Assembly (NCBI GenBank): GCA_030145365.1
Contig: JAQYVS010000351.1
Location: 1 to 17,277, forward strand
From: Desulfofustis sp.
GTDB taxonomy: Bacteria > Desulfobacterota > Desulfobulbia > Desulfobulbales > Desulfocapsaceae
Direction: 5' to 3'
Length of the DNA: 17,277 bases
Made by a program: the position numbers and the translations under genes. The first letter of the stretch is position 1, and the number at the start of each line of letters is the position of its first letter. Positions 1-6,845 of the stretch are shown here, piece after piece. A model generated the notes under the pieces. It was not told the origin of the DNA. It searched no databases and saw only the letters and a list, made by a program, of their open reading frames with translations.

Positions 1-549
1 TGCAACTGAATCGTACCCTTGAATCAGCGGATAAAGAAATTCATGGATAGAAATAGGGCGCCCGCCTTCAAAACGCTTTTTAAAATCATCGCGCTCAAGC
101 ATTCTGGCTACAGTCAGCTCCGATGCCAGCCTGATCATATCAAACGAATCGATCTTACCGAGCCACTCGCTGTTAAAAGCAATTTTAGTTTTTATCGGAT
201 CAAGAATTTTGAAAACCTGTTCTTTATAGGTTTCTGCGTTTGTAGCAATATCTTCTTTGGTCAGAGGTTTTCTGGTTTCCGACTTACCGGTGGGGTCTCC
301 AATAAATCCGGTAAAATCCCCAATCAGAAAGTAAACTTCATGACCAAAATCTTGAAAATGTTTCATCTTCTGGATCAATACTGTATGGCCAACGTGCAGA
401 TCTGGTGCGGTTGGATCAAATCCGGTCTTGACCTTTAAAGGCTTACCTGTTTTGACACTTCGCTCCAGTTTTGCTTTTAATTCGTCACGGGATATACAAT
501 CGACAACTCCGCGTTCGAGCAATTCCAGCTGTTCTTCTACTGCAAACAT
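1..549 (-). CDS. tyrS: Tyrosyl-tRNA synthetase, N-terminal part (runs off the left edge)
   Basis: Charges tRNA-Tyr with tyrosine in the cytoplasm. The first 183 codons are visible, from ATG at 547-549 to the window edge. The protein shows a class I synthetase Rossmann fold: residues 42-55 read TGFDPTAPDLHVGH, which contains the HIGH signature as HVGH at 52-55. They are followed by the conserved stretch FLIGDFTGFIGDPTGKSETR (residues 74-93) of the tyrosyl-adenylate site. This arrangement is typical of the TyrRS family common in Desulfobacterota and many other Proteobacteria. The KMSKS loop and the C-terminal RNA-binding domain lie outside the window. It sits 40 bp downstream of rny on the same strand with no terminator visible between them, so co-transcription with rny is likely. 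No clear Shine-Dalgarno precedes the ATG. Confidence 0.96.
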   Translation of the reverse strand, partial: MFAVEEQLELLERGVVDCISRDELKAKLERSVKTGKPLKVKTGFDPTAPDLHVGHTVLIQKMKHFQDFGHEVYFLIGDFTGFIGDPTGKSETRKPLTKEDIATNAETYKEQVFKILDPIKTKIAFNSEWLGKIDSFDMIRLASELTVARMLERDDFKKRFEGGRPISIHEFLYPLIQGYDSVA

Positions 550-589
550 AATAAGTTACGGTTGTCTTAAGAGATTATATTTATTTTTC

Positions 590-2155
590 TTATTTGGCAT
601 ACTCAATAGCGCGGGTTTCGCGAATAACAGTCACCCGTATCTGGCCGGGATAGGTAAGTTTTTCTTCGATCGCCTTGGCAATGTCCTGACTCAACAAAAC
701 AGCGTCACTGTCTCTGACGGATTCAGAATTTGCCATAATCCGTAATTCGCGTCCGGCCTGAATCGCATACGATTTATCCACGCCGTCAAATGATTCGGCA
801 ATCGCCTCCAGATCCTCAAGACGCTTGACATAACTCTGCAGCATCTCTTTTCTGGCCCCGGGCCGAGCACCGGAAAGGGCATCGGCTGACTGCACCAGAA
901 CATCAAGAACACTCTGGAACGGCACATCCTCGTGATGGGCACCGATGGAATAGGATATCTCTTCCTGTTCGCCATATTTTTTAGCCAGATCCCTACCGAT
1001 TATTGCGTGCGAACCTTCAACCTCGTGATCAACCGCCTTGCCAATATCGTGCAGGAGTCCAGCTCGTTTGGCCAAAGTGACATCAAGGCCAAGTTCAGCC
1101 GCCATGATTCCGCACAAAAACGCTACCTCCAGTGAATGCTGCAGGACATTCTGTCCATAACTGGTTCGGTATTTCAAGCGGCCCAAGATTTTAATCAATT
1201 CCACGTGTACACCATGGGCACCGACATCAAAAGTCGCCTGTTCCCCGGCTTCCCGCATTTCAATTTCCAGATCCTTGGTGACCTTTTCAACAACTTCCTC
1301 AATTCGGCCGGGATGGATTCGGCCGTCCTGGATCAACTGAAGCAATGCCAACCTGGCAACTTCTCTTCGGACCGGATTAAACCCAGATAAAATAACAGCT
1401 TCCGGCGTATCGTCTATAATTATATCAATTCCTGTTGCAGCTTCAATCGCTCGTATATTTCTCCCTTCCCGGCCAATAATCCGGCCTTTCATCTCATCGG
1501 AAGGAAGCGGCACCATGGAAACGGTTTTTTCCGCAACATAGTCGCCTGCATATCGAGAAATTGCCAGAGCTATGATATTTTTTGCCTTGCGGTCCGCCTC
1601 CATCTTCATTTCATTTTCAATCTTGGCAAGTCGTTTGGCAGCGTCCATCCGAGCCTGGCTTTCAAGGGATGCCATCAGGAGTTTTTTAGCTTCGTCTTCG
1701 CTGATACCGGAAATCCTTGACAATTCATACCGCTGTTTGCCGATAAGATTATCTACTTCTTTATGCCGGTCATCAATCTCGTTTTCCCGTTTGCTGAGCT
1801 TCGCCTCAATAGTTTGTAGGTCAGTGCGCTTACGATCACAGGTCTCCCACTCTTTTTTCAGATGATCACGGCTTTTTTTAAGTTGCTGACGTTCATCTTT
1901 GAGTTCACGGCGATCTGCTTTCAATTCCTCTTCAGCTGCCTGTTTGACCTGATAGGCATCTTCCTTGCTCTGAAGTTGAGCCTCCTTCTTTAATTGCTCA
2001 GCCTCAACAATGGCGGTTTCAATAAGCTGTTTTGCTTGGTCTTTTATGTTTTGCCTGTGTCCTTCGACAAACCGTTTGCGCAGAAAAAAACCGAATGTTA
2101 CTCCGACCAGGAGGCCCACAAACACGAATATTGAGGGATGATTGAATAAATCCAT
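590..2155 (-). CDS. rny: Ribonuclease Y
   Basis: Membrane-anchored endoribonuclease that starts mRNA decay. The 521-residue length is the usual size. In order: an N-terminal transmembrane helix (about residues 7-25), a long charged coiled coil (about 30-190), a KH RNA-binding domain with the IIGREGRNIRA loop at 226-236, and an HD metal phosphohydrolase domain with the HD pair at 369-370 (LLHDIGKAVDHE). The C-terminus (VIRETRAIEYAK) is typical of the family. ATG at 2153-2155 is preceded by AGAGGA at good spacing. The gene is followed by tyrS after 40 bp and preceded by a 450-bp region with the 6S RNA and its terminator, so it probably has its own promoter there. The N-terminal anchor places it at the inner face of the cytoplasmic membrane. 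Confidence 0.97.
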   Translation of the reverse strand: MDLFNHPSIFVFVGLLVGVTFGFFLRKRFVEGHRQNIKDQAKQLIETAIVEAEQLKKEAQLQSKEDAYQVKQAAEEELKADRRELKDERQQLKKSRDHLKKEWETCDRKRTDLQTIEAKLSKRENEIDDRHKEVDNLIGKQRYELSRISGISEDEAKKLLMASLESQARMDAAKRLAKIENEMKMEADRKAKNIIALAISRYAGDYVAEKTVSMVPLPSDEMKGRIIGREGRNIRAIEAATGIDIIIDDTPEAVILSGFNPVRREVARLALLQLIQDGRIHPGRIEEVVEKVTKDLEIEMREAGEQATFDVGAHGVHVELIKILGRLKYRTSYGQNVLQHSLEVAFLCGIMAAELGLDVTLAKRAGLLHDIGKAVDHEVEGSHAIIGRDLAKKYGEQEEISYSIGAHHEDVPFQSVLDVLVQSADALSGARPGARKEMLQSYVKRLEDLEAIAESFDGVDKSYAIQAGRELRIMANSESVRDSDAVLLSQDIAKAIEEKLTYPGQIRVTVIRETRAIEYAK

Positions 2156-2579
2156 GAGAATCCTCTTTTATCGAGTGATTACAGCTTGGAAACCCCGTCA
2201 GACACGGGTATAGGAAGGGATAGGCCGTCGGCAGGAAACGGATTTGCAGCACAGAATTCGTACGGCAAAAATCTGAATTGTCTATAAATACCGGAAATTG
2301 CTCTGCACCTCTTTGTATGTAATCCTTAAAAAAGGACACATACGGGCAGGGCAACACCTCACAGTATGTAAAACCAGTCAATGAACCCGGATACAAAATT
2401 TTCAATCAGGCTACTAATCCGGACTGTTTCGTACCCGCTTCCACCTCTTCTGATGAACAACTCAACAGGTTCCTCAATATACATGTACAAAACCGAAGGC
2501 GTTTCTGTAATCAGTCGTTATTACGCCTTAAAGACAGCCGAAATCTTCATATTTAACACTGGCCATCTATATAGTAAAA
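2156..2579. other. Intergenic leader between 6S RNA terminator and rny
   Basis: A 424-bp stretch with no convincing gene. Open frames here on both strands lack ribosome binding sites and any recognisable composition. It must hold the rny promoter and 5' leader, but I could not pick out a sigma70 promoter with confidence. The visible structures are a stem-loop at 2315-2343 and a small hairpin (CCCGT, 5-nt loop, ACGGG, minus strand) at about 2195-2209, close to the rny start. The octamer GTATGTAA occurs twice on the plus strand, about 50 bp apart; the first copy is part of the stem-loop. Confidence 0.5.
2315..2343. other. Stem-loop in the rny upstream region
   Basis: Inverted repeat GTATGT / ACATAC enclosing a second arm pair TCCTT / AAGGA around an A-rich (U-rich on minus) loop. 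No T-run follows on either strand, so it is not an obvious terminator. It could be an RNA structure in the rny leader or a protein-binding site. Confidence 0.4.
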
Positions 2580-2607
2580 CGGTGACCGACCCTTCCGCCG
2601 ATCACCG
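2580..2607 (-). terminator. Rho-independent terminator downstream of 6S RNA
   Basis: On the minus strand an 11-bp stem (CGGTGATCGGC / GTCGGTCACCG, including G-T pairs) with a 6-nt loop (GGAAGG) is followed directly by TTTT. It lies immediately 3' of the 6S RNA terminal stem and would end that transcript before the rny leader. On the plus strand no T-run follows, so it acts in one direction. Confidence 0.8.
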
Positions 2608-2609
2608 TA

Positions 2610-2800
2610 GCAAAAAATATTTCCCCACCCTGCCGTGTCTGCATGGAACGTTAAACCTATCGAAATAGGTGGGATCCGCATATCAGCTTCTGGAAAGTCA
2701 GTTGACCTGCCATCCAAAGACAGTGGTGGATCCCTAGCAATGAGAGTTGGCTCAACAACACTACAAATCACCAACAGCGCAGGGAAAATCCCTTCTCTGC
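2610..2800 (-). ncRNA. ssrS: 6S RNA
   Basis: 6S RNA binds the sigma70 RNA polymerase holoenzyme as a promoter mimic and tunes transcription in stationary phase. The minus-strand 5' portion reads CCCTGCGCTGT, then TGTTGAGCC, resembling the conserved 6S 5' half (CCCUGCGGUGU ... CCUGAGCC). It pairs with ACACGGCAGGG near the 3' end to form the terminal stem. Further outward, GCAGAGAA (near 2800) can pair with TTTTTTGC (2617-2610), extending the stem and fixing the approximate ends at about 190 nt. A CCTAT/ATAGG hairpin sits in the 3' side of the central region, where 6S RNAs often have one. Position supports the call: ssrS lies just downstream of zapA in many Proteobacteria. The exact 5' end is uncertain; a TAAAAT -10-like element at 2816-2821 would start it slightly earlier. 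Confidence 0.85.
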
Positions 2801-2831
2801 CATTTCGAATGTGGCATTTTAGCGAAATGGC
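2799..2831. repeat. Inverted repeat at the 6S RNA 5' edge
   Basis: Nine-base arms GCCATTTCG and CGAAATGGC are separated by 15 bases, just upstream of the 6S RNA terminal stem and spanning its likely promoter zone. There is no T-run on the minus strand. On the plus strand it is followed by a T-rich stretch. It could be an operator over the ssrS promoter or a structure ending the zapA message. Confidence 0.45.
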
Positions 2832-2939
2832 TTACTTTTATTATCTCCTCGTTATCACAACAAAAATAATAGAATAATATAGTGCTTTTCTCATATTCTA
2901 TCAGATTCCACTTAAAACAAAAGATAAAACTTGGTCAAT

Positions 2940-3248
2940 TTATTTTTCCACCGAAAATACGACATCCAGTTTATCGTTAATCTCTTCCAGTTTGGCCTCG
3001 GTATGATCCTTATATTGCCTATGCTCTTTTCTTAAATTTATATAAGAAGAAGCGAGATTCAAACAAGCCATAACGGCCACTTTGCTCACAGCAATCGTTC
3101 CCCTGGCCTTCTCACTGCCGTCGATGGATTCGAGCTGCTCCCTGACCAAAGAAAGAATGGTGTTCATCTCCTCTTCGGAAGCAGCGGTATAAAAGGCATA
3201 ATCCTGCCCCAAGAGGTTGAATTTGACCAATCGTTCCGATTCGGACAT
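2940..3248 (-). CDS. zapA: Cell division protein ZapA
   Basis: FtsZ-associated protein that cross-links and stabilises FtsZ filaments at the division ring, in the cytoplasm. At 102 residues it has the normal ZapA size. An N-terminal globular part (VKFNLLGQDYAFYTAASEEE) is followed by the helix VSKVAVMACLNLASSYINL and a C-terminal coiled coil (about residues 60-100). This is the family's arrangement of a dimerising head and a long tail helix. It lies 64 bp downstream of the ZapB-like gene in the same direction and upstream of the 6S RNA gene, a widely conserved pairing. An AAGG stands about 13 nt before the ATG, so the ribosome binding site is modest. Confidence 0.93.
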   Translation of the reverse strand: MSESERLVKFNLLGQDYAFYTAASEEEMNTILSLVREQLESIDGSEKARGTIAVSKVAVMACLNLASSYINLRKEHRQYKDHTEAKLEEINDKLDVVFSVEK

Positions 3249-3312
3249 GGCTCTATTGTTTACCTTTTAACCTGCATTTTTCTCGAGAGAAACACGATAT
3301 CGTGAAGAGAGA

Positions 3313-3681
3313 TCAGCCAGAAAACAGCTTTTTCTGGACCCCGCCGCCCCGCTCTTCCTCACTCATTGCTTCTGGCTCAGGTAAATCATCCTCCTCGGGG
3401 TCTTCCTCCTCAGAATCATCATGAGAATCGCCTTCCCCGGATTCTTCATCAACTTCAGACTCCCATTGCTCAATCTGGCCGATCAGGCTATTAACACGAT
3501 CACGAATACTCCCACGCTCAGAGTCCAGTGAGTTGAGCTCTTTTTTGAGCTTATCATTCTCGGTCTTCTGCTTCTGCAGATTTTGCTCAACCTGCTGTTT
3601 TTCAGCTTTAAGAGCCGTATACCCCTTGAGCAGCCGTTCAATATACTTTTCAAGACGAATCAGTTCACTTTCGCTTCCCAT
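3313..3681 (-). CDS. ZapB-like coiled-coil division protein with acidic tail
   Basis: A 122-residue soluble protein. Residues about 5-75 form a continuous coiled coil with heptad leucines and Lys/Glu/Gln content. A strongly acidic stretch follows (about 77-110, mostly Glu/Asp), then a basic, Gly-containing C-terminal tip (GGGVQKKLFSG). The coiled-coil body and its place directly upstream of zapA suggest the ZapB role, bridging ZapA to other divisome or chromosome factors. Sequence similarity to E. coli ZapB cannot be shown by eye, and the acidic tail is an extension relative to the short E. coli protein. ATG at 3679-3681 follows GAGG with a 7-nt gap, a good ribosome binding site. A sigma70 promoter lies about 30 nt upstream. 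Confidence 0.72.
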   Translation of the reverse strand: MGSESELIRLEKYIERLLKGYTALKAEKQQVEQNLQKQKTENDKLKKELNSLDSERGSIRDRVNSLIGQIEQWESEVDEESGEGDSHDDSEEEDPEEDDLPEPEAMSEEERGGGVQKKLFSG

Positions 3682-3718
3682 ATTATTTCCTCAAATGTTC
3701 TCAGTTAACATCGATTTA

Positions 3719-3746
3719 AATATACCACTGTACTTGAACACCGCAA
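3719..3746 (-). promoter_or_regulatory. Candidate sigma70 promoter for the zapB-like/zapA operon
   Basis: On the minus strand TTGCGG (3741-3746), a 16-bp spacer and TATATT (3719-3724). A TGG directly before the -10 gives an extended -10 motif. The predicted start, near 3712, leaves a leader of about 30 nt before the ZapB-like gene. Confidence 0.55.
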
Positions 3747-3786
3747 CCCCAATCCGTTCAGGCAATTAAAACCAGGTATCCTGCTT

Positions 3787-4278
3787 TCAGCGGACATACT
3801 CCCAACTCTGTGGTGCGCTATTTTTATACGGCATGTATCCATGAAATATTCGCGGATTCTCGTCAAACACCAGCGGTATAAAGTATTTATCTCCTTCCCA
3901 CATCGGCAGAGTCAATAGCTGATCAACCGGGGACCAGAGCAATTGCCCTTCTTCATTTTGTTTTTTCGGCTCCCCGCTGAATGCATCAATACGATAAATG
4001 AAGCCAAACCAATCCTCACCGTCCGGGCCAAACCCTGTCCAGTTAATCGTTCCTCTCAAAAGAACTTCATCACAGGTGATCCCGGCTTCTTCGTAGATTT
4101 CTCGACACATACAGGCATAAATACTTTCGCCAGGTTCCATCTTACCCCCCAGGCCATTGTATTTGCCAAAATGGGGGTCATCTCTTCGACTATTACGATA
4201 AACGAGCAGCGTGTTCTTTTTATCCGGAGACATAATATAGCCAAGTGTTGCCAAAATCGGTGTATACACCACTCTCAC
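3787..4278 (-). CDS. Nudix hydrolase (MutT-like, 8-oxo-dGTP diphosphatase type)
   Basis: Hydrolyses a nucleoside diphosphate linked to another moiety; sanitising oxidised nucleotides such as 8-oxo-dGTP is a likely but unproven role. The 23-residue Nudix box is perfect: G45, five residues, E51, seven residues, then REIYEEAGI (59-67), giving the metal-binding REUXEEXGU core. N-terminal PILATLGYIMSPDKKNTLLV and the GKYNGLGGK lead-in are typical of MutT/MTH1-like members. The frame opens with GTG at 4276-4278. In-frame GTGs at 4270-4272 and 4267-4269 are better spaced from the AAGGTGA element, so the true start may be two or three codons later. It is divergent from mltD and about 40 bp upstream of the zapB-like promoter. 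Confidence 0.9.
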   Translation of the reverse strand: MRVVYTPILATLGYIMSPDKKNTLLVYRNSRRDDPHFGKYNGLGGKMEPGESIYACMCREIYEEAGITCDEVLLRGTINWTGFGPDGEDWFGFIYRIDAFSGEPKKQNEEGQLLWSPVDQLLTLPMWEGDKYFIPLVFDENPRIFHGYMPYKNSAPQSWEYVR

Positions 4279-4370
4279 CTTGTCATTGTTTTAAATTGCA
4301 TTACAATTAGTTACATCGGTTGCCAATGATTTAAAAAGAGTTGCCGAAGATGATTACAATCAACCAGAAA

Positions 4371-4399
4371 TTGATCAAACCGTTCAAATTTCATAGACT
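4371..4399 (+). promoter_or_regulatory. Candidate sigma70 promoter for mltD
   Basis: TTGATC (4371-4376), a 17-bp spacer and TAGACT (4394-4399), in the 187-bp gap between the divergent Nudix and mltD genes. The predicted start is near 4406, with a leader of about 60 nt. Confidence 0.45.
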
Positions 4400-4465
4400 G
4401 GAGCAGGTCTTTTTTAGCGCAGCAGATTCTTAAATAACAGCCCGACATATCTTCAAAATCTAGTC

Positions 4466-6367
4466 ATGACTCCAGTCAATGTTACATTTTCACTCATTTC
4501 CCTTACCGGACGTATCAACCTTCTCATTTTCAGCTTAATATTGTTGTACGCCCCCCAGGTTTTGGCCCAAGCAGACCCTCGTAACTTCCCGGAATATAAA
4601 TCTATTTCACCAAATGTCGCTTTCTGGGAAAAAGTATACTCGACCTACTCGGTAAATACTTCAATTATCCATGATCAGCATAATCTTGGAAGAATTTACA
4701 CTACCGTATCCCTGGTAGGCAGCCATATTCCCGGAGCGCGGCAGATAAACAGCAAGAGAATAAAACGAGTCAAGCAGAATATTCAAAGCCTGCTTGTGAA
4801 GTTGTCCAAGAGCCAGCACCCAACCACTAACGAAGAAAAAAAACTTGCCGCCCTGTTCACCAACCCCAGTGCTGCAGCTTATAAACGTGCCGCTACAAAT
4901 ATCCGAGCCCAGACAGGTATCAAAGAACGGTTTCGTGAAGGGGTTGTTCGATCCGGTGCCTATATGAATGAGATAAAGCGCATTTTCAGGTCATTCGGAC
5001 TTCCAGAAGACCTGGCCTACCTTCCCCATGTGGAATCATCCTTTAATCCAAAGGCATTCAGTAAATTCGGGGCAGCAGGAATGTGGCAATTCACGCACAC
5101 TACCGGAAAAGAATTCCTGACCATCAATTACATTATCGACGAACGGAGGGATCCGCTCATTTCAGCCCGGGCAGCTGCTCAATTTCTTAAACGTAATTAC
5201 CAGCAACTGGGTACCTGGCCGTTGGCCTTGACGGCTTATAATTATGGACCTTCCGGAATGAAACGGGCACTGAAGCAGGAAGGCAGCTATGAAAAAATTT
5301 TTAGAAACTATCAGAAAGGGCATTTCAAATTTGCCTCCCGCAATTTTTATTCCGAGTTTCTCGCCGCAGTAAGTGCAGCCAAGAAGCTTGAGCGCTCGGG
5401 ACTCACACAGGATAAGCCGCTCAAAGCAGTCTCGGCAAAATTACCGGCCTACGCCAAAACAAACCAACTCTGCACGTACCTCGGCATCAGTATAGGAACA
5501 TTGCGCAACTATAACCCGGCTCTGCGTGATCCGGTTTTTAAAGGAACCAAGTATATCCCTAAAAACTATATGCTGAAGCTGCCGTTTCGGTTCAACAACA
5601 GCTCACTGCTCGCGGCTGCGCCATCTTCTATTTTCAGCCCAGAGCAAAAGCGCTCAAAATTTTATCAGGTACGCTCAGGAGATTCGGCAGGTACCATAGC
5701 CCAAGCTCACAAAGTTTCTCTTAAATCCCTGATTCAAGCAAATAATCTCAATTCACAGGCGGTTATTCGGGTAGGTCAGAACCTGAGGATTCCGACTTCC
5801 GCATCCATCACCAATGATATCCAAATGGCAGATAGAAGTACCTCCCAACCCGTTTTAAAAGACCAGAAAAAACATTCTGTTTCAGGAAAAAAATCTGCGT
5901 TTGAGCCTGATTTGGCTGTTGCCGGAAATCTGAAAGTCTCTGATAAAAATAGAACCAACAACCTGCTCACCGGAACAATTGTAGTACAGCCCGATGAATC
6001 AATTCGTCTTCTCGCTGACTGGCTGAAGGTTACGCCAAGTTCTATTCGTCTCAGCAATAGTCTGTCTCTGAGCACCAATATCTATCCGGGACAAAATATC
6101 GTGCTTGATTTTTTAAATACTGGAATTGAAGCCTTTGAGGAAAACAGATTCGATTTCCACCAGGAATTACAAGAGGATTTTTTTAATTCCTATGCTGTGG
6201 TTGGTGTCACCAACTATCGGGTAAAAGAGGGCGATACCCTGTGGGAGATCTGTCGTAAAAAATTTGATATACCGCTCTGGTTGCTAAAGAAATATAATGA
6301 CAATCTAAATTACAGTCACCTGGTGTTGGCAAGTACACTCCAAGTTCCGGTACTACAGGAAATCTAG
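4466..6367 (+). CDS. mltD: Membrane/periplasmic lytic murein transglycosylase D with three LysM repeats
   Basis: Cleaves the glycan strands of peptidoglycan between MurNAc and GlcNAc, forming 1,6-anhydroMurNAc, in the periplasm. The 633-residue protein starts with a signal peptide (hydrophobic core about 18-33, then VLAQA as a signal peptidase I type site). There is no lipobox Cys, unlike E. coli MltD, so it is probably not a lipoprotein. The SLT domain spans about 165-290, with the catalytic Glu in HVESSFNPKA (E190) and the motifs GAAGMWQFT and ALTAYNYGPSGM. Three C-terminal LysM peptidoglycan-binding repeats follow, at about 399-443, 504-548 and 582-628. Linkers are Ser/Lys rich. ATG at 4466 lacks a clear Shine-Dalgarno, but no other start precedes the signal peptide. 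It is probably the first gene of an mltD-moaE-yihY unit. Confidence 0.93.
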   Translation: MTPVNVTFSLISLTGRINLLIFSLILLYAPQVLAQADPRNFPEYKSISPNVAFWEKVYSTYSVNTSIIHDQHNLGRIYTTVSLVGSHIPGARQINSKRIKRVKQNIQSLLVKLSKSQHPTTNEEKKLAALFTNPSAAAYKRAATNIRAQTGIKERFREGVVRSGAYMNEIKRIFRSFGLPEDLAYLPHVESSFNPKAFSKFGAAGMWQFTHTTGKEFLTINYIIDERRDPLISARAAAQFLKRNYQQLGTWPLALTAYNYGPSGMKRALKQEGSYEKIFRNYQKGHFKFASRNFYSEFLAAVSAAKKLERSGLTQDKPLKAVSAKLPAYAKTNQLCTYLGISIGTLRNYNPALRDPVFKGTKYIPKNYMLKLPFRFNNSSLLAAAPSSIFSPEQKRSKFYQVRSGDSAGTIAQAHKVSLKSLIQANNLNSQAVIRVGQNLRIPTSASITNDIQMADRSTSQPVLKDQKKHSVSGKKSAFEPDLAVAGNLKVSDKNRTNNLLTGTIVVQPDESIRLLADWLKVTPSSIRLSNSLSLSTNIYPGQNIVLDFLNTGIEAFEENRFDFHQELQEDFFNSYAVVGVTNYRVKEGDTLWEICRKKFDIPLWLLKKYNDNLNYSHLVLASTLQVPVLQEI

Positions 6368-6416
6368 AAAAATAATGGGGTTTTTCGTTAGTATTTTCAA
6401 GAGATAAAGGAAAACT

Positions 6417-6788
6417 ATGGATATCAGCAAAACAATCAACGAATTGAAATCCCGAGCGGATTTCAGTAATAACGTCGGAATGATCCTGGCTCACAACGGT
6501 ACAGTCAGAGGGTGGTCCAGGGGTGATGGTTCGGCTGTGGGTAGTATCAGAGTGGATGTCGATTTTGAACTGATTGCGGCAATACGCCAAGAATTCCTAC
6601 AATATCCCGGAATTTATGATATTATTGTTGAAGCCGAAAGCGGTTTGCTCAAACCCGGTGATGATTTGCTCTTCATCGTTGTGGCCGGAGATATCAGAGA
6701 ACACGTTAAACCTGTGCTTTCAGATATTCTGGATCGGATAAAAAGTGAGGCTGTAAGAAAAGAGGAATACGGCCTTAGCCGTGACTGA
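6417..6788 (+). CDS. MoaE-like protein (molybdopterin synthase large-subunit family)
   Basis: MoaE with the thiocarboxylated MoaD converts cyclic pyranopterin monophosphate to molybdopterin. This 123-residue protein has the MoaE core: GMILAHNGTVRGWSRGDG near the N-terminus, then LLKPGDDLLFIVVAGDIREH (about 78-97, matching the GxLxPGD...VVAGAHR block), and a terminal helix with Lys residues (IKSEAVRKEEYG) where the family has its catalytic lysines. It is shorter than E. coli MoaE (150 aa) and the middle is divergent, so activity is plausible but not certain. No MoaD or other cofactor gene is present nearby. Start ATG at 6417 follows AGGA with a 5-nt gap, 49 bp after mltD. Confidence 0.8.
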   Translation: MDISKTINELKSRADFSNNVGMILAHNGTVRGWSRGDGSAVGSIRVDVDFELIAAIRQEFLQYPGIYDIIVEAESGLLKPGDDLLFIVVAGDIREHVKPVLSDILDRIKSEAVRKEEYGLSRD

Positions 6789-6845
6789 TTGGTATTCCAA
6801 AATCTCACGCCGCCATTGAACATAAAAAATAATACCAGAGCCACC

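Noticed and set aside
2381..2668. Plus-strand open frame of 95 codons upstream of rny
   Set aside because: It crosses the 6S terminator and the RNA itself, lacks a Shine-Dalgarno and has no recognisable protein composition.
6789..6845. TTG-initiated extension of the YihY protein directly after moaE
   Set aside because: No ribosome binding signal of note, and the added residues are not family-like; ATG 6846 is preferred.
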